The notes: a model not told the origin generated them from the sequence alone. DNA of 64,000 nt from Eubacteriales bacterium (GCA_024685545.1 JAIKVR010000072.1:1-64000), one strand, 5' to 3'. Shown: positions 52,891 through 63,289, counted from the first letter of the stretch. Numbers and translations are program-made.

Positions 52891-53253
52891 TTAAAACTCC
52901 AGCCCGGCTTCGCGGGCGGCTTCGGCCAATTCCTTGACTCTGCCGTGATAAATGTAACCGCTCCTGTCAAAGACCACGGTCTTGATCCCGGCTTCCTGAG
53001 CCTTGGCTGCGATATCCTTGCCGACGGCCTTGCTTGCTTCGATCGAAGAGGTGCTCTTGAGCTCTCCAGCGAGCACTTTGGAGCTGGATGAAACCAGAGT
53101 CTTTCCGACGGTATCGTCGATGATCTGGGCGTAAATGTACCTGTTGGAACGGAACACGCTCAGACGAGGAATATCCGGAGTGCCGTTGATGGTATTTCTG
53201 ATCCTCTGGTGTCTTTTCTGTCTGTTTTTGTTCTTCAAAGGCTTACTAACCAT
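52891..53253 (-). CDS. rplR: 50S ribosomal protein L18
   Basis: A 120-residue 5S rRNA-binding protein. Conserved [20 protein letters not shown] and the end [21 protein letters not shown]. Confidence 0.99.
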   Translation of the reverse strand: MVSKPLKNKNRQKRHQRIRNTINGTPDIPRLSVFRSNRYIYAQIIDDTVGKTLVSSSSKVLAGELKSTSSIEASKAVGKDIAAKAQEAGIKTVVFDRSGYIYHGRVKELAEAAREAGLEF

Positions 53254-53270
53254 TTATCCTACACTCCTCT

Positions 53271-53810
53271 CTACTTTCCTGTCTTGCCTTCCTTGATACG
53301 CACGTACTCGCCGGCGTAACGGATGCCTTTGCCCTTGTATGGCTCAGGCGGCCTGAGGCGCTTGATATTGGCTGCGTGCTGTCCTACTGCTTCCCTGTCT
53401 ATGCCGGAGACCTTGATCTTGGTCTGTCCTTCGACGGTGGTGGTGACGCCTTCGGGATCGGGCATTGTTACCTGATGGGAAAATCCGAGGCTGAGCACAA
53501 GGTTGTCTCCCTGTTTGTCGGCCCTGTAGCCGACTCCGACTATCTCCAGATCTTTGGTGAATCCGTTGCTTACGCCTTCTACCATGTTATATATGAGTTT
53601 TCTGGTGAGGCCGTGCATGGCGCTGTCCTTGCGAGTCTCCTCTTTGATCGGGGAAACGGTGAGGACACCGTCTTTTTCTTCCAATTTCATGTTGTCGCTG
53701 ATCTTTCTTTTAAGTTCGCCCTTGGGGCCCTTGACGGTGACGACTCCGTCAGAGACCTTTACTTCAACTCCCTGAGGGACATTGATCGGCGCTTTACCTA
53801 TTCTTGACAT
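53271..53810 (-). CDS. rplF: 50S ribosomal protein L6
   Basis: A 179-residue two-domain protein near the factor-binding site. MSRIGKAPINVPQGV at the start and the C-terminal RRPPEPYKGKGIRY-like sequence (RLRPPEPYKGKGIRYAGE). Confidence 0.99.
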   Translation of the reverse strand: MSRIGKAPINVPQGVEVKVSDGVVTVKGPKGELKRKISDNMKLEEKDGVLTVSPIKEETRKDSAMHGLTRKLIYNMVEGVSNGFTKDLEIVGVGYRADKQGDNLVLSLGFSHQVTMPDPEGVTTTVEGQTKIKVSGIDREAVGQHAANIKRLRPPEPYKGKGIRYAGEYVRIKEGKTGK

Positions 53811-53827
53811 TTCGCCTCCTATATCTG

Positions 53828-54226
53828 CTACCAGACGTAGCAGATCACCTCCCCGCCGATATGATTCTTGCGGGCGTTTCTGTCCGTCATAATGCCCTTG
53901 CTCGTGGACATGATCACGACTCCGAGTCCGTTCATAACCTTGGGCACATCGTCCTTGCCTGCGTAAACGCGCAGTCCAGGCTTGCTTACTCTCTTGAGAC
54001 CGGAGATAACACGGTTGTTATCTTCGTCGTATTTCATTGTGACCTCGATCATTCCCTGCTTATTGTCTTCGGTGACCTTGTAATCACTGATATATCCTTC
54101 TTCCAGAAGGATCTGAGCGATCGATTTCTTCATGGTGGAAGCGGGGATCATGACGGTAGGATGCTTTGCCTTATTTGCATTCCTTATTCTGGTCAGCATA
54201 TCCGCAATGGGATCTGTCATTGACAT
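53828..54226 (-). CDS. rpsH: 30S ribosomal protein S8
   Basis: A 132-residue central-domain protein; in E. coli it also represses its spc operon by binding m[20 protein letters not shown] start and the conserved [15 protein letters not shown] near the end. Confidence 0.99.
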   Translation of the reverse strand: MSMTDPIADMLTRIRNANKAKHPTVMIPASTMKKSIAQILLEEGYISDYKVTEDNKQGMIEVTMKYDEDNNRVISGLKRVSKPGLRVYAGKDDVPKVMNGLGVVIMSTSKGIMTDRNARKNHIGGEVICYVW

Positions 54227-54250
54227 AGCTCTTTATCTCCTTCTTCCTTA

Positions 54251-54436
54251 TTACCAGCTGGCTTTCTTGACTCCGGGTATCTCGCCCTTGTAAGCAAGCT
54301 CCCTGAAGCAAATTCTGCAGAGTCCGAATTTCCTGAGATAGGCATGGGGGCGTCCGCATATACGGCAGCGGGTGTAAGCTCTCGTGGAGAACTTGGGCTC
54401 GCGCTCCTGCTTGGATATCATTGATTTCTTTGCCAT
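54251..54436 (-). CDS. rpsN: 30S ribosomal protein S14, type Z
   Basis: A 61-residue zinc-binding form, with [10 protein letters not shown] and CRICFREL supplying four Cys. The short type Z form and position between rplE and rpsH are normal for Firmicutes. Confidence 0.99.
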   Translation of the reverse strand: MAKKSMISKQEREPKFSTRAYTRCRICGRPHAYLRKFGLCRICFRELAYKGEIPGVKKASW

Positions 54437-54447
54437 AATGTCCTCCT

Positions 54448-54993
54448 TTATGCCCTCTCGAACGGCATTCCGAGTTGGCTTAAAAGCTCGTATGCTTCCT
54501 CGTCGGTCTTCGCCGTGGTGACGAAGATAATGTCCAGTCCGCGTATCTTCTCGATCTTGTCATATTCGATCTCGGGGAACACCAGCTGCTCCTTGAGGCC
54601 GAGCGCATAGTTTCCGCGCCCGTCAAAGGAAGAGGAGGGAACTCCGCGGAAGTCTCTGATACGGGGGATGGCGATATTGATGAGCCTGTCGGCGAAATCA
54701 TACATTCTGTCATGCCTTAAGGTCACCTTTGCCGCGATGTCCATGCCTTTTCTGAGTTTGAAGTTGGATACCGACTTCCTTGCCTTTATAACGAGAGGCT
54801 TCTGCCCTGCGATGGTGGTAAGCTCCGAGACTGCGCTTTCCATGGCTTTGGTGTTGTCTTTGACGTCACCGAAACGCATATTGAGCACGATCTTGTCGAG
54901 CTTCGGGATCTGCATCACGTTCTTGTAGCCGAACTTCTCTTTGAGAGCCGGCACTGCTTTTTCATCGTATAATTCTTTGAGTTTCGCTGTCAT
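54448..54993 (-). CDS. rplE: 50S ribosomal protein L5
   Basis: A 181-residue 5S rRNA-binding protein of the central protuberance that contacts S13 and P-site tRNA. Conserved [10 protein letters not shown] and [19 protein letters not shown]; ends with [15 protein letters not shown]. Confidence 0.99.
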   Translation of the reverse strand: MTAKLKELYDEKAVPALKEKFGYKNVMQIPKLDKIVLNMRFGDVKDNTKAMESAVSELTTIAGQKPLVIKARKSVSNFKLRKGMDIAAKVTLRHDRMYDFADRLINIAIPRIRDFRGVPSSSFDGRGNYALGLKEQLVFPEIEYDKIEKIRGLDIIFVTTAKTDEEAYELLSQLGMPFERA

Positions 54994-55003
54994 GCCTTAG
55001 CTC

Positions 55004-55327
55004 CTATTCATCAAAAGTCTCGCCGCATTTCTTGCAGTATCTGACTTTCTTTCCGTTTTTAAGGACTTTATGGCCGGTCCTCACGCCTTTCTGACATTTC
55101 TCGCAGTAGAGCATCACATTAGAAGCATCGATGGTGCCTTCCTGTTCGATGATACCGCTCTGCGTGTTGCCCCCCTGCGCCCTGAGGGCTTTCTTTATCA
55201 TGTTCACGCCTTCAACAATTACTCTGTTTTTCTTCGGAAGCACCTTGATGACTTTACCCTTGGCGCCCTTGTCTTTATCTGCTGCCCCCGAAATCACTAC
55301 TACTGTATCTCCTGTTTTTATACGCAT
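55004..55327 (-). CDS. rplX: 50S ribosomal protein L24
   Basis: A 107-residue assembly-initiator protein with a KOW fold (KTGDTVVVISGAADKDKGAKG). The C-terminal part has two C-x2-C pairs (CEKC and CKKC), suggesting an intact zinc ribbon. Confidence 0.98.
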   Translation of the reverse strand: MRIKTGDTVVVISGAADKDKGAKGKVIKVLPKKNRVIVEGVNMIKKALRAQGGNTQSGIIEQEGTIDASNVMLYCEKCQKGVRTGHKVLKNGKKVRYCKKCGETFDE

Positions 55328-55338
55328 TTCGATACCTC

Positions 55339-55707
55339 CTATAAGACTTCCGGCGCCAGCGAGACGATCTTCATGTATTGTTTGTCTCTGAGCTCCCTGG
55401 CGACAGGCCCGAAGATACGGGTGCCTCTTGGCTGCCCGGACCCGTCGATAATGACAGCCGCGTTCTGGTCGAACCTTATATAGCTGCCGTCGGGTCTCTT
55501 CAGACGGTTGACCGTTCTGACGATAACGGCCCTTACAACGTCGCCGGCCTTGACGGTCCCGTTCGGGGAAGCACTTTTCACAGAGCAGATGATTACATCA
55601 CCTACGCTGGCGTATCTGCGCTTTGTTCCTCCCAGCACCTTGATGCAGAGAAGCTCTTTAGCGCCTGTGTTGTCTGCAACTCTCAGACGAGATTCAGCTT
55701 GTATCAT
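55339..55707 (-). CDS. rplN: 50S ribosomal protein L14
   Basis: A 122-residue protein at the subunit interface. [20 protein letters not shown] start and the ending [21 protein letters not shown]. Confidence 0.99.
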   Translation of the reverse strand: MIQAESRLRVADNTGAKELLCIKVLGGTKRRYASVGDVIICSVKSASPNGTVKAGDVVRAVIVRTVNRLKRPDGSYIRFDQNAAVIIDGSGQPRGTRIFGPVARELRDKQYMKIVSLAPEVL

Positions 55708-55725
55708 TTTCTTTCGCCTCCCTGC

Positions 55726-55983
55726 TTACTTAGCTTTCTCTACGATCTCGACCAGTCTCCATCTCTTTGTCTTGGACAAAGGCCTGGTTTCCATGATCCT
55801 TACAGTATCGCCCACTTCGCAGACGTTCTCTTCATCATGAGCGAAATATTTCTTCGTCGACTTACGGCGTTTTCCGTAAAGGGGATCCTTCGTGAAGGTT
55901 TCGGTGGCGACGACTATCGTTTTATTGCATTTCGCGGAGACGACTTTCCCCTGTCTTACTTTTCTCTCTCCTCTTTCCATCAT
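55726..55983 (-). CDS. rpsQ: 30S ribosomal protein S17
   Basis: An 85-residue OB-fold protein. [20 protein letters not shown] and the [20 protein letters not shown] block are typical. Overlaps rpmC by four bases. Confidence 0.98.
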   Translation of the reverse strand: MMERGERKVRQGKVVSAKCNKTIVVATETFTKDPLYGKRRKSTKKYFAHDEENVCEVGDTVRIMETRPLSKTKRWRLVEIVEKAK

Positions 55984-56171
55984 GCATCCTTCCTTTCGCG
56001 AAGTATCGTCTTGACCCTGGCATAATCACGCTTGACCTGCTTCAGATGCATCGGGTTATCCAGCTGCCCCGTGGCGTGCTGGAAACGAAGGTTGAACAAT
56101 TCTTCCTTTAGATCAGCGAGCTGCTTGTTCAGCTCGTCATCGGTCTTGTTTCTTAATTCGCTGGCCTTCAT
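55980..56171 (-). CDS. rpmC: 50S ribosomal protein L29
   Basis: A 63-residue two-helix protein near the tunnel exit. [18 protein letters not shown] start and the [16 protein letters not shown] core. Its ATG shares a base with the rplP stop. Confidence 0.98.
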   Translation of the reverse strand: MKASELRNKTDDELNKQLADLKEELFNLRFQHATGQLDNPMHLKQVKRDYARVKTILRERKDA

Positions 56172-56596
56172 TACGCTTCACCGCCTGTATTCTCTTTTTC
56201 GACAAACTTGACCGCTATGGGCAGCTTGTTTGCAGCGAGCCTCAGGGCTTCCTTAGCCACTGCCCTGTCCACGCCTGCTATTTCGAAGAGGACTTTGCCC
56301 GGTTTGACGACTGCCACCCAGTATTCGGGTGAGCCCTTTCCGGATCCCATTCGGGTCTCGGCAGGCTTCTTCGTGATGGGCTTATCCGGGAATATCTTGA
56401 TCCAGACTTCTCCGCCTCTTCTTATATATCTGTTGATAGCGACACGGGCCGCCTCTATCTGATTGGACTTGATCCAACCGGGTTCGAGGGCCATAAGCCC
56501 GAAATCACCGTAAGTTACCGTATTGCCTCTCAGGGCTTTGCCCTTCATGCGTCCCCGGTGAACTCTCCTGTATTTAACTCTTTTAGGCATCAACAT
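56171..56596 (-). CDS. rplP: 50S ribosomal protein L16
   Basis: A 141-residue protein near the A site. First ATG ([11 protein letters not shown]) is chosen; AGGAGG lies eight bases before it. Conserved [15 protein letters not shown] and [14 protein letters not shown]. Confidence 0.99.
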   Translation of the reverse strand: MLMPKRVKYRRVHRGRMKGKALRGNTVTYGDFGLMALEPGWIKSNQIEAARVAINRYIRRGGEVWIKIFPDKPITKKPAETRMGSGKGSPEYWVAVVKPGKVLFEIAGVDRAVAKEALRLAANKLPIAVKFVEKENTGGEA

Positions 56597-56616
56597 ATCG
56601 AATTCCTCCTAAAGCA

Positions 56617-57285
56617 CTACTTTGCCTGTCCTGCGGCCTGGGGCTGCGCTTTCTTTGACGGCAGCACCTCGCCGTTGTTGATCCAGACCTTGATGCCGAT
56701 CTTGCCGTAGGTGGTGTCGGCTTCCGCGAATCCGTACTGGATGTCCGCTCTCAAGGTCTGCAGGGGAACGCTGCCCTCGGCATACGCTTCGGATCTGGCG
56801 ATCTCGGCGCCATTAAGACGTCCGCTGCACCTGACCTTGATGCCGTCGACTCCGCTTCTTCTGGCCCTGTTTATAGCCTGCTTCATGGCTCTCCTGTAGG
56901 CGCTTCTCTTTTCGAGCTGGCCGGCGATGTTCTCGGCGACGAGCTGTGCGTCAGTGTCCACATTCTTGACTTCCATGATGTTGATGGCTATCTGCTTGCC
57001 GGTCATCTTCTGGATCTCTTTGCGCATCGCCTCGACTCCGGCGCCGCTTCTTCCGATTATACGTCCGGGCTTGCCGGAGTAGATGAACAGAACGACCTTA
57101 TTGCCGCTACGTTCGATATCGATGCGGGAGATCCCGGTGGAATACTGGGTTTTCTTGATATACTTGCGGATCTTCTGATCTTCTACCAGATAATCGGAGA
57201 AGCCTTTATCCTTGGAATACCATCTGGACGACCAGTCCCTGATGACTCCGACTCTCAGTCCGTTGGGATTAACTTTATGACCCAT
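56617..57285 (-). CDS. rpsC: 30S ribosomal protein S3
   Basis: A 222-residue protein at the mRNA entry. N-terminal [20 protein letters not shown] domain with [11 protein letters not shown] near residue 74, and a basic C-terminal part ending in a short Gln/Ala-rich tail. Confidence 0.99.
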   Translation of the reverse strand: MGHKVNPNGLRVGVIRDWSSRWYSKDKGFSDYLVEDQKIRKYIKKTQYSTGISRIDIERSGNKVVLFIYSGKPGRIIGRSGAGVEAMRKEIQKMTGKQIAINIMEVKNVDTDAQLVAENIAGQLEKRSAYRRAMKQAINRARRSGVDGIKVRCSGRLNGAEIARSEAYAEGSVPLQTLRADIQYGFAEADTTYGKIGIKVWINNGEVLPSKKAQPQAAGQAK

Positions 57286-57299
57286 TCTCTTACTCCCCC

Positions 57300-57641
57300 C
57301 TATGCTCTTTCCTTGAGCGTTACGCTCAAATGGCTGCTTCTCTTGAGGATGATGGTGCCCTGCCCGTGAGAACGGGCCTTCATGCGCTTGAGCGTCGGTC
57401 CCTGATTCGCGAAGGCTTCGCTGACATAAAGCTTGCTTTCGTTCATCGAATGGTTGTTGGTGGCGTTTGCCGCCGCGCTCTTCACGACCTTCTCAAATTC
57501 CTTCGCCGCTTTGTTTCCGGTGAACTTCAGGATAGCCAGAGCCACGTCCAGGTTCTTGCCGCGGATGAGATCGGCTACTCTTGCTGCTTTGAGTGCAGGC
57601 ACACGTATGTATTTTGCAGTTGCTTTTGCTACAGTTTCCAT
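57300..57641 (-). CDS. rplV: 50S ribosomal protein L22
   Basis: A 113-residue protein lining the exit tunnel. [20 protein letters not shown] start and the tunnel-loop region [16 protein letters not shown], where macrolide-resistance changes can occur, appear normal. Confidence 0.99.
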   Translation of the reverse strand: METVAKATAKYIRVPALKAARVADLIRGKNLDVALAILKFTGNKAAKEFEKVVKSAAANATNNHSMNESKLYVSEAFANQGPTLKRMKARSHGQGTIILKRSSHLSVTLKERA

Positions 57642-57649
57642 ATCTCCTC

Positions 57650-57928
57650 CTAAGACACCCTGGTTTTCTTATCGCCGGCATGGCCTCTGAAGGTCCTGGT
57701 CGGGGCGAATTCTCCGAGCCTGTGACCGACCATATCTTCGGTTACGTATACGGGGACATGCTTTCTTCCGTCGTGGACAGCTATCGTGTGTCCGACGAAC
57801 TGCGGGAAGATGGTGCAGTCACGGGACCAGGTCTTGATGATGCTCTTTGTATTTGTATTGTTCATCTCCTCGATGCGTTTGAGGAGCCTTTCATCTACAT
57901 AAGGGCCTTTTTTGGTTGATCTGCTCAT
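57650..57928 (-). CDS. rpsS: 30S ribosomal protein S19
   Basis: A 92-residue head protein. [17 protein letters not shown] start and the [19 protein letters not shown] block are standard. Two bases after rplB. Confidence 0.99.
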   Translation of the reverse strand: MSRSTKKGPYVDERLLKRIEEMNNTNTKSIIKTWSRDCTIFPQFVGHTIAVHDGRKHVPVYVTEDMVGHRLGEFAPTRTFRGHAGDKKTRVS

Positions 57929-57930
57929 TC

Positions 57931-58761
57931 TTACTTACCCCTTCTCCTGACAATATATTTATCTGAAGGCTTGTTCTTCTTCCTGGTCTTATATCCAAGA
58001 GTCGGCTTGCCCCAAGGGGTCATCGGTCCCGGATGTCCTACAGGTGCCTTACCCTCACCACCTCCGTGTGGGTGATCTATGGGGTTCATCGCGCTTCCTC
58101 TTACATGCGGACGGATGCCGAGATGGCGGATCTTTCCAGCCTTGCCTCTGTTGTAGTTCGCATGATCCAGGTTTCCTACCTGACCGATAGTGGCGCGGCA
58201 TTCCTTGCGCACCATCCTCATTTCGCCGGAAGGAAGTCTCAGTGTCACGTAGTTGCCTTCCTTTGCCATCAGCTGCACGTAGGTTCCCGCGCTGCGGGCC
58301 ATCTGCGCACCCTTGCCGGCTTTCATCTCAATAGCGTGGAGCACTGTGCCCATCGGGATGTTTTCCATGGGAAGAGCATTGCCCAGCCTGATGTCGGCGT
58401 CAGGGCCGCTCATGACCTTATCGCCCACCTTGAGCCCGAGAGGGGCCAGGATGTAGCGCTTCTCGCCGTCGGCGTAGAAGAGAAGTGCGATGAAGGCGTT
58501 CCTGTTGGGATCGTATTCGATCGCTTTGACGGTGGCGGGGATACCATCCTTATTGCGCTTGAAGTCTATGACTCTGTACTTGCGTTTTTCTCCGCCGCCT
58601 CTGTGGCGCACCGTGATGCGGCCGTTATTGTTGCGCCCGCCTTTTTTGCTTTTTTTGGAGAGCAGGGACTTTTCAGGAGTGCCCTTGGTGATCTCTTCGA
58701 AGGTGGGGCCTGTCATTCCTCTCATACCGGGAGAGGTCGGTTTATAAACTTTAATACCCAT
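57931..58761 (-). CDS. rplB: 50S ribosomal protein L2
   Basis: A 276-residue primary 23S-binding protein close to the peptidyl-transferase centre. [17 protein letters not shown] start; conserved His in [12 protein letters not shown]; basic C terminus. Confidence 0.99.
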   Translation of the reverse strand: MGIKVYKPTSPGMRGMTGPTFEEITKGTPEKSLLSKKSKKGGRNNNGRITVRHRGGGEKRKYRVIDFKRNKDGIPATVKAIEYDPNRNAFIALLFYADGEKRYILAPLGLKVGDKVMSGPDADIRLGNALPMENIPMGTVLHAIEMKAGKGAQMARSAGTYVQLMAKEGNYVTLRLPSGEMRMVRKECRATIGQVGNLDHANYNRGKAGKIRHLGIRPHVRGSAMNPIDHPHGGGEGKAPVGHPGPMTPWGKPTLGYKTRKKNKPSDKYIVRRRGK

Positions 58762-58778
58762 TGCTGCGCTCCTTATCC

Positions 58779-59066
58779 TTACATACCCTCAAAATACTGG
58801 ATCTCTTTGCTGTCGGGAGTCAGAGTGACGATGGCTTTCTTCCAGGAAGAGGTCTTGCCGACGAACCTGCCCTGTCTTCTGACCTTTCCCTGAACGTGCA
58901 TCGTCGATACTCCTGCGACCTTCACGTTGAAGATCTTTTCGACCGCGTCCTTGATCTGGTACTTATTTGCTGTCTTTGCCACCTGGAAGGTGTATTTCTT
59001 CATGGCTGCCGCGTTCATCGAACGCTCGGTTACCACGGGCTTTATGATTACTGCGTAGGGATCCAT
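58779..59066 (-). CDS. rplW: 50S ribosomal protein L23
   Basis: A 95-residue protein at the tunnel exit, docking site for trigger factor and [20 protein letters not shown] start; overlaps rplD by one base. Confidence 0.99.
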   Translation of the reverse strand: MDPYAVIIKPVVTERSMNAAAMKKYTFQVAKTANKYQIKDAVEKIFNVKVAGVSTMHVQGKVRRQGRFVGKTSSWKKAIVTLTPDSKEIQYFEGM

Positions 59067-59683
59067 TAAGCGAATACCTCCTCGATCTTATCGACTGAAT
59101 CCTTGGTGACGAGCAGATTGTCGTATTTCAGCATGTCGTATACGTTGAGCTCGCCTACCGTGGTGCATTTCGCCGTTGCGATATTGTTCACGGACTTGAA
59201 CACGTTCCTGTCGGAATCGGCTGTCACTACGAGGGTCTTGGCAAGCTTCAGATTATCCAGCACCTTGACCATCTCTTTCGTCTTAGGTTCATCGAATGTG
59301 AGCGCGTCTATAACGAACAGTTCCTTATCCTGGACCTTGGCGGAAAGAACGCTCTTCATTGCCAGTCTTTTCATCTTCTTGTTCATGCTCTGGGAATAAT
59401 CCCTGGGCTTGGGAGCGAAGATGACGCCGCCGTGGTACCAAAGCGGGGAACGGGACGTTCCCGCTCTCGCGCGGCCTGTGCCCTTCTGTCTCCAGGGCTT
59501 CTTGCCGCCGCCGGAAACTTCGGAGCGGGTCTTGGCGCTCTGGGTGCCCTGGCGCTGGTTGGCGAGATACGCCACAACGCTCTGGTGCACTACCGCTTCA
59601 TTCGGAGTAATGCCGAATATCTCGTCACTGAGGTCGACAGAACCTACTATCTGACCGTCTTTGTTATACATATCAGCTTTCAT
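59066..59683 (-). CDS. rplD: 50S ribosomal protein L4
   Basis: A 205-residue protein, started at ATG 59683 (MKADMYNKDG) because AGGAGG lies seven bases before it; a longer frame to 59767 would add 28 unrelated residues. The tunnel loop (KPWRQKGTGRARAGTSRSP) is normal. In E. coli, L4 represses the S10 operon through the mRNA leader. Confidence 0.98.
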   Translation of the reverse strand: MKADMYNKDGQIVGSVDLSDEIFGITPNEAVVHQSVVAYLANQRQGTQSAKTRSEVSGGGKKPWRQKGTGRARAGTSRSPLWYHGGVIFAPKPRDYSQSMNKKMKRLAMKSVLSAKVQDKELFVIDALTFDEPKTKEMVKVLDNLKLAKTLVVTADSDRNVFKSVNNIATAKCTTVGELNVYDMLKYDNLLVTKDSVDKIEEVFA

Positions 59684-59694
59684 GTCGTTTCCTC

Positions 59695-60333
59695 CTACTT
59701 GGTCGCTTTGACCACTTTCTTGGCTTCGGTAAGGGTTATGAAGGAACCGTTCGATCCGGGCACGCATCCCTTTACGAGGATCATGTCGTTTTCAGCGTCG
59801 ACCCTGACGACTTTCAGGTTGGAAACGGTCACATTCTCGCTGCCCATATGTCCGGGAAGCTTCTTTCCCTTGAATACCCTCGAGGGATCCGAGCTTCCGC
59901 CGTGGGAACCGGGGCCTCTGTGGTATTTTGAACCGTGGGCCATAGGTCCGGTATGCTGATTGTGGCGCTTGATAGAGCCTGCATATCCTTTACCTTTGCT
60001 CACTCCGTGGGCGTCCACTCTGTCGCCCTCGGCAAACACGTCGGCCTTGATCTCGTCGCCCATTGCGAAGGTGCCTTCGAGTTTGAACTCCTTGAGCATC
60101 TTCATGGGGGCGACCCCGGCCTTGTTGAAATGCCCCTGAAGGGGCTTGGTCGCAAGCGCTTCCCTCTCGGGGTAGAACGCCAGCTGCACTGCGTCATAGC
60201 CGTCGGTGTCAGCCTGCTTTACCTGCGTTACCTTGCAGGGGCCGGCCTGAAGCACCGTCACCGGTACTATTTCGCCTTCGGAATCGAAAACCTGAGTCAT
60301 TCCGATTTTCTTAGCTATAATAGCTTTCTTCAT
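59695..60333 (-). CDS. rplC: 50S ribosomal protein L3
   Basis: A 212-residue protein that starts large-subunit assembly and reaches the peptidyl-transferase centre. MKKAIIAKKIGMTQVFD start; central extension GSKYHRGPGSHGGSSDPSRV with the usual Gln-site region before it. Confidence 0.99.
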   Translation of the reverse strand: MKKAIIAKKIGMTQVFDSEGEIVPVTVLQAGPCKVTQVKQADTDGYDAVQLAFYPEREALATKPLQGHFNKAGVAPMKMLKEFKLEGTFAMGDEIKADVFAEGDRVDAHGVSKGKGYAGSIKRHNQHTGPMAHGSKYHRGPGSHGGSSDPSRVFKGKKLPGHMGSENVTVSNLKVVRVDAENDMILVKGCVPGSNGSFITLTEAKKVVKATK

Positions 60334-60377
60334 CCTTTTTCCTCCATCAGCGGACCGTGGGTGAAACGGTCATAATT

Positions 60378-60683
60378 TTATTTGATCTCGATGTCCACGC
60401 CTGCGGGCAAATCGAGGTGCATGAGTGCATTGATAGTCTCGGGAGTCGGATCCGCGATCTCGATCAGACGCTTGTGAGTATGCATCTGGAACTGCTCTCT
60501 GCTGTCCTTGTACTTGTGGACCGCGCGAAGGATTGTCACCACTTCCTTTTCGGTGGGAAGGGGGATGGGACCGCTCACTTCGGCTCCCGTTCTCTTCGCT
60601 GTCTCGACGATCTTGGAAGCGCTCTGGTCCATGACCTCGTGATCGAACGCCTTCAATCTGATCCTCATTTTTGTTGCTGCCAT
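60378..60683 (-). CDS. rpsJ: 30S ribosomal protein S10
   Basis: A 101-residue protein, also a partner of NusB in antitermination. [20 protein letters not shown] start and [22 protein letters not shown] end. AGGAGG precedes ATG 60683. It is the first gene of the block and is preceded by its own promoter; tuf and fusA are not upstream. Confidence 0.99.
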   Translation of the reverse strand: MAATKMRIRLKAFDHEVMDQSASKIVETAKRTGAEVSGPIPLPTEKEVVTILRAVHKYKDSREQFQMHTHKRLIEIADPTPETINALMHLDLPAGVDIEIK

Positions 60684-60890
60684 ATTTCCTCCTATTTCTG
60701 CGGCGGGCGTCGTACACTGCCATTGGTGTACAGCTACCTTTTATTCACCGGGGTGCATCGGTCCCGACTCGCCGCGCCGTTCTCAGACGGCATTTATCGC
60801 GGGAATTCCCAACTCTCAGGAAGAAGAGTTGCAACCTCACCGCGGTATGACTGAAGCAGAAATGGGCATAATAATCCCTTTAACTGCACA
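60684..60890 (-). promoter_or_regulatory. Structured leader of the S10 operon
   Basis: About 200 untranslated bases before rpsJ with several strong stems on the minus strand: AACTCT/AGAGTT, a nested CCGCG-GCCGT/ACGGC-GCGG, and GTACAC/GTGTAC near the start. No recognised riboswitch. This is a plausible ribosomal-protein (for example L4) autoregulatory leader, but I cannot assign it to a known class. Confidence 0.55.
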
Positions 60891-60898
60891 GCCTATAG

Positions 60899-60927
60899 AT
60901 AATACACTATAATTCCGCGCTTGTAAA
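60899..60927 (-). promoter_or_regulatory. S10 operon promoter
   Basis: Minus strand TTTACA (60922-60927), 17 bases, TATTAT (60899-60904), giving a start near 60891. Confidence 0.75.
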
Positions 60928-61046
60928 GCGGATTTTTTCGATTTTTTGCTTTTTTTCTCCCGTACCGGAACGCGTTTGTTCGGCAGAGTGAAGCGGATTA
61001 TCCGCGGATTTTTTTAAATGCTTTGTGACCGTTCAAAAGCTTTTCC

Positions 61047-61075
61047 TTGAATAAACCAGCACCATCGGTTATAAT
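61047..61075 (+). promoter_or_regulatory. Promoter of the MBG surface protein gene
   Basis: TTGAAT (61047-61052), 17 bases, TATAAT (61070-61075), about 48 bases before the start codon. Confidence 0.75.
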
Positions 61076-61123
61076 AGCGCTGTAAAAAACTCTACATAAA
61101 TTCTATACACACAGCGGTGCAAC

Positions 61124-63289
61124 ATGAAAAAGAAATTCTTTTCCTTAATAATCCTTACTGCCGCGATCCTTATCGCGACATGCGCCTTACCGGAAGAGGC
61201 CTTTGCCGAGGGTGGCCCGGCGGTACCGGACAGCCTGACATGTACAGTGGGAGGAGTCACGACCAGCACGGCTTTCAGCAACAGCATCGAACTGGATCCG
61301 GAGACGCCTCTCAGTGGATCGGGAACGGTGACTTTCTCTTCTTCCAAGCCCGGGTTTAACGCAGATCCAGCATCAGCAGCACTTACCCTTTCAGGGGGAA
61401 GAGGTTCCATATCTTCCGTTACATTCACAGCCACCGGCTACGAAAGCAACACTCCTACGATCAACTTTCACGTCGGACAGGGAAATATGAGCGCTTCCGT
61501 CGCAGACGTCAGCGTACCTTACGACGGAAAGTCTCACAAGATCGACGTCAAAGTCACCGGCACCAGCAACTACACAGTTTACTATTCACCCGATACCGCG
61601 CTTAATTCGGAGAACTACTCCACCGCAGGTGCCCAAACCGCCCCGACTTACACCGCGGCTGGCACCAATACGACAGTTTATTATTATGTGCATTATACCG
61701 GCAGCGGCAATTTCGGAGATAAATCCGGCAGCGCCAAAGTCACGATTACCAACCCGGTACTCATCATAACGGCAAATGATGTCATCGCTGTATATGACGG
61801 CAAGGTCCACGGAGGGATGGGCTATAAATACTCCGGACTCGCTGAGGGCGACAAGATAGTTGAAACCTCAGTGACCATTGACGGCAGTGCGACCAACGCC
61901 GGCAAATACACCCTTGTACCGTCGAAAGCCAAGGTAGTCGATTCCCAGGGTCATGAAGTCTCCTATTACACGATACAGTATAAGAAAGGGACACTTGAGA
62001 TAAAGCCTCTGCCCGTGGAGATCAAATGGTATATAGATTCTACCTTCGGGGAGGAGTACAAGTCATCCTCGTTCGTATACAACGGCATGGAGCATACGGT
62101 CTACGCAAAGGTGGAGAACGCCGTTACGAAAGAAGGTACGAATACGCAGGATGTCGTTACCGTCTCTAAATATGATAAGACCAAGACCTACATCCAGCTC
62201 AACGCAGGAAAGTATACCACGGTGATCACCGAGCTCTCCAACTCAAACTACACGCTCAAGGACGGCAAAAACACCACGCTGTCCTGGACGATCGCCAAGG
62301 CGCCTCTTACCATTTCCGTTGCCCAGGGAAGTCAGACAGACAAGTTCTATGACGGCACGACTGCCGTTACCAGCGAAGCGGCGGTCCTCGAGATAGGCGG
62401 CTTGGCGACTGGCGAGACAGCAGTGGCCCACGGCGAATGGTCCTACAGCGATCCTGCTGTCGGTGACAACAAGACTATTACGATAAGCAACATCGTCATC
62501 GACTACACATCTGCGGTCTCCACCAACTACACCTGCTCGACCACAGACCTGACCGCCACAGGGAGCATCAAAAAAGCACTGCTCATCATAAAGGCAGACG
62601 ATATATCAGTGCCTTACAAACAGCCGGTCCCGACATTTACTGTGACCATAACCGGCTTTGCGGAGGGTGAGGATGAGTCGGTCCTTGCAGGGGAGCTGAC
62701 CCTGACGAGCGATTACACCTCGGGAAGCCGTCCCGGATACTACAAGATCACTCCTTCCGGATACACGGCCGACAACTATGAGATACAGTATCAGGAAGGT
62801 GAGCTTATCATCCTTACGGAGAGCGGTGAACTGCCGAAGAAATGGATGTCCTTCTCCTCCGTGTGGGTCCCCTTCGCCATCGTCGGCGTGGTGATCGCAG
62901 CCGGCATCATCATGAATGCCGTCATAGCCGGCCGCAAGCGCGGAAATAAGAGCGGCAAGTCCGGAAAAGGAACCGACGCCAAAACGAGGCGTCTGGATAC
63001 TGCAGGAGCAGCCGCTGCCGAAGAAACAGGCAGAAAGAGGCGCAGGCCCTCAGATAAGACCGGAGAAGACGCATCGGACGAGACCATGGATCTCGGAAGC
63101 GCTAACGAAGATTTAGACGACAGCGAGTCCGATGATGCGTTCTACGATGATGAGGATCTGGACGACACGGATTACGAAGACGAAGACTTCGATGAAGACT
63201 TCGATGAAGACTTCGACGACTATGATGACTATGATGATTTCGACGACTTCGACGATGAAGATTTCGACGATTTGCCGGATGAGGAATAA
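61124..63289 (+). CDS. MBG-domain surface protein with cytoplasmic acidic tail
   Basis: A 721-residue protein. A signal peptide (1-28) is followed by an Ig-like region and several MBG-type beta repeats (about 125-560) marked by recurring VYDGK, Y-S-G-L-A-E-G-D-K and N-A-G-K-Y-T patterns. A single membrane helix lies near 583-607, then a basic linker (RKRGNKSGKSGKG) and a 55-residue tail almost purely Asp, Glu, Phe and Tyr. Topology predicts an extracellular adhesin-like rod and a cytoplasmic acidic tail. No sortase LPxTG motif. It stands alone behind its own promoter, divergent from the S10 operon. Ligand unknown. Confidence 0.85.
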   Translation: MKKKFFSLIILTAAILIATCALPEEAFAEGGPAVPDSLTCTVGGVTTSTAFSNSIELDPETPLSGSGTVTFSSSKPGFNADPASAALTLSGGRGSISSVTFTATGYESNTPTINFHVGQGNMSASVADVSVPYDGKSHKIDVKVTGTSNYTVYYSPDTALNSENYSTAGAQTAPTYTAAGTNTTVYYYVHYTGSGNFGDKSGSAKVTITNPVLIITANDVIAVYDGKVHGGMGYKYSGLAEGDKIVETSVTIDGSATNAGKYTLVPSKAKVVDSQGHEVSYYTIQYKKGTLEIKPLPVEIKWYIDSTFGEEYKSSSFVYNGMEHTVYAKVENAVTKEGTNTQDVVTVSKYDKTKTYIQLNAGKYTTVITELSNSNYTLKDGKNTTLSWTIAKAPLTISVAQGSQTDKFYDGTTAVTSEAAVLEIGGLATGETAVAHGEWSYSDPAVGDNKTITISNIVIDYTSAVSTNYTCSTTDLTATGSIKKALLIIKADDISVPYKQPVPTFTVTITGFAEGEDESVLAGELTLTSDYTSGSRPGYYKITPSGYTADNYEIQYQEGELIILTESGELPKKWMSFSSVWVPFAIVGVVIAAGIIMNAVIAGRKRGNKSGKSGKGTDAKTRRLDTAGAAAAEETGRKRRRPSDKTGEDASDETMDLGSANEDLDDSESDDAFYDDEDLDDTDYEDEDFDEDFDEDFDDYDDYDDFDDFDDEDFDDLPDEE

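Noticed and set aside
60684..60890. Lysine riboswitch in the S10 leader
   Set aside because: A GAGGTTGCA stretch looked similar at first, but the other conserved lysine-aptamer segments are absent and the gene context is ribosomal.
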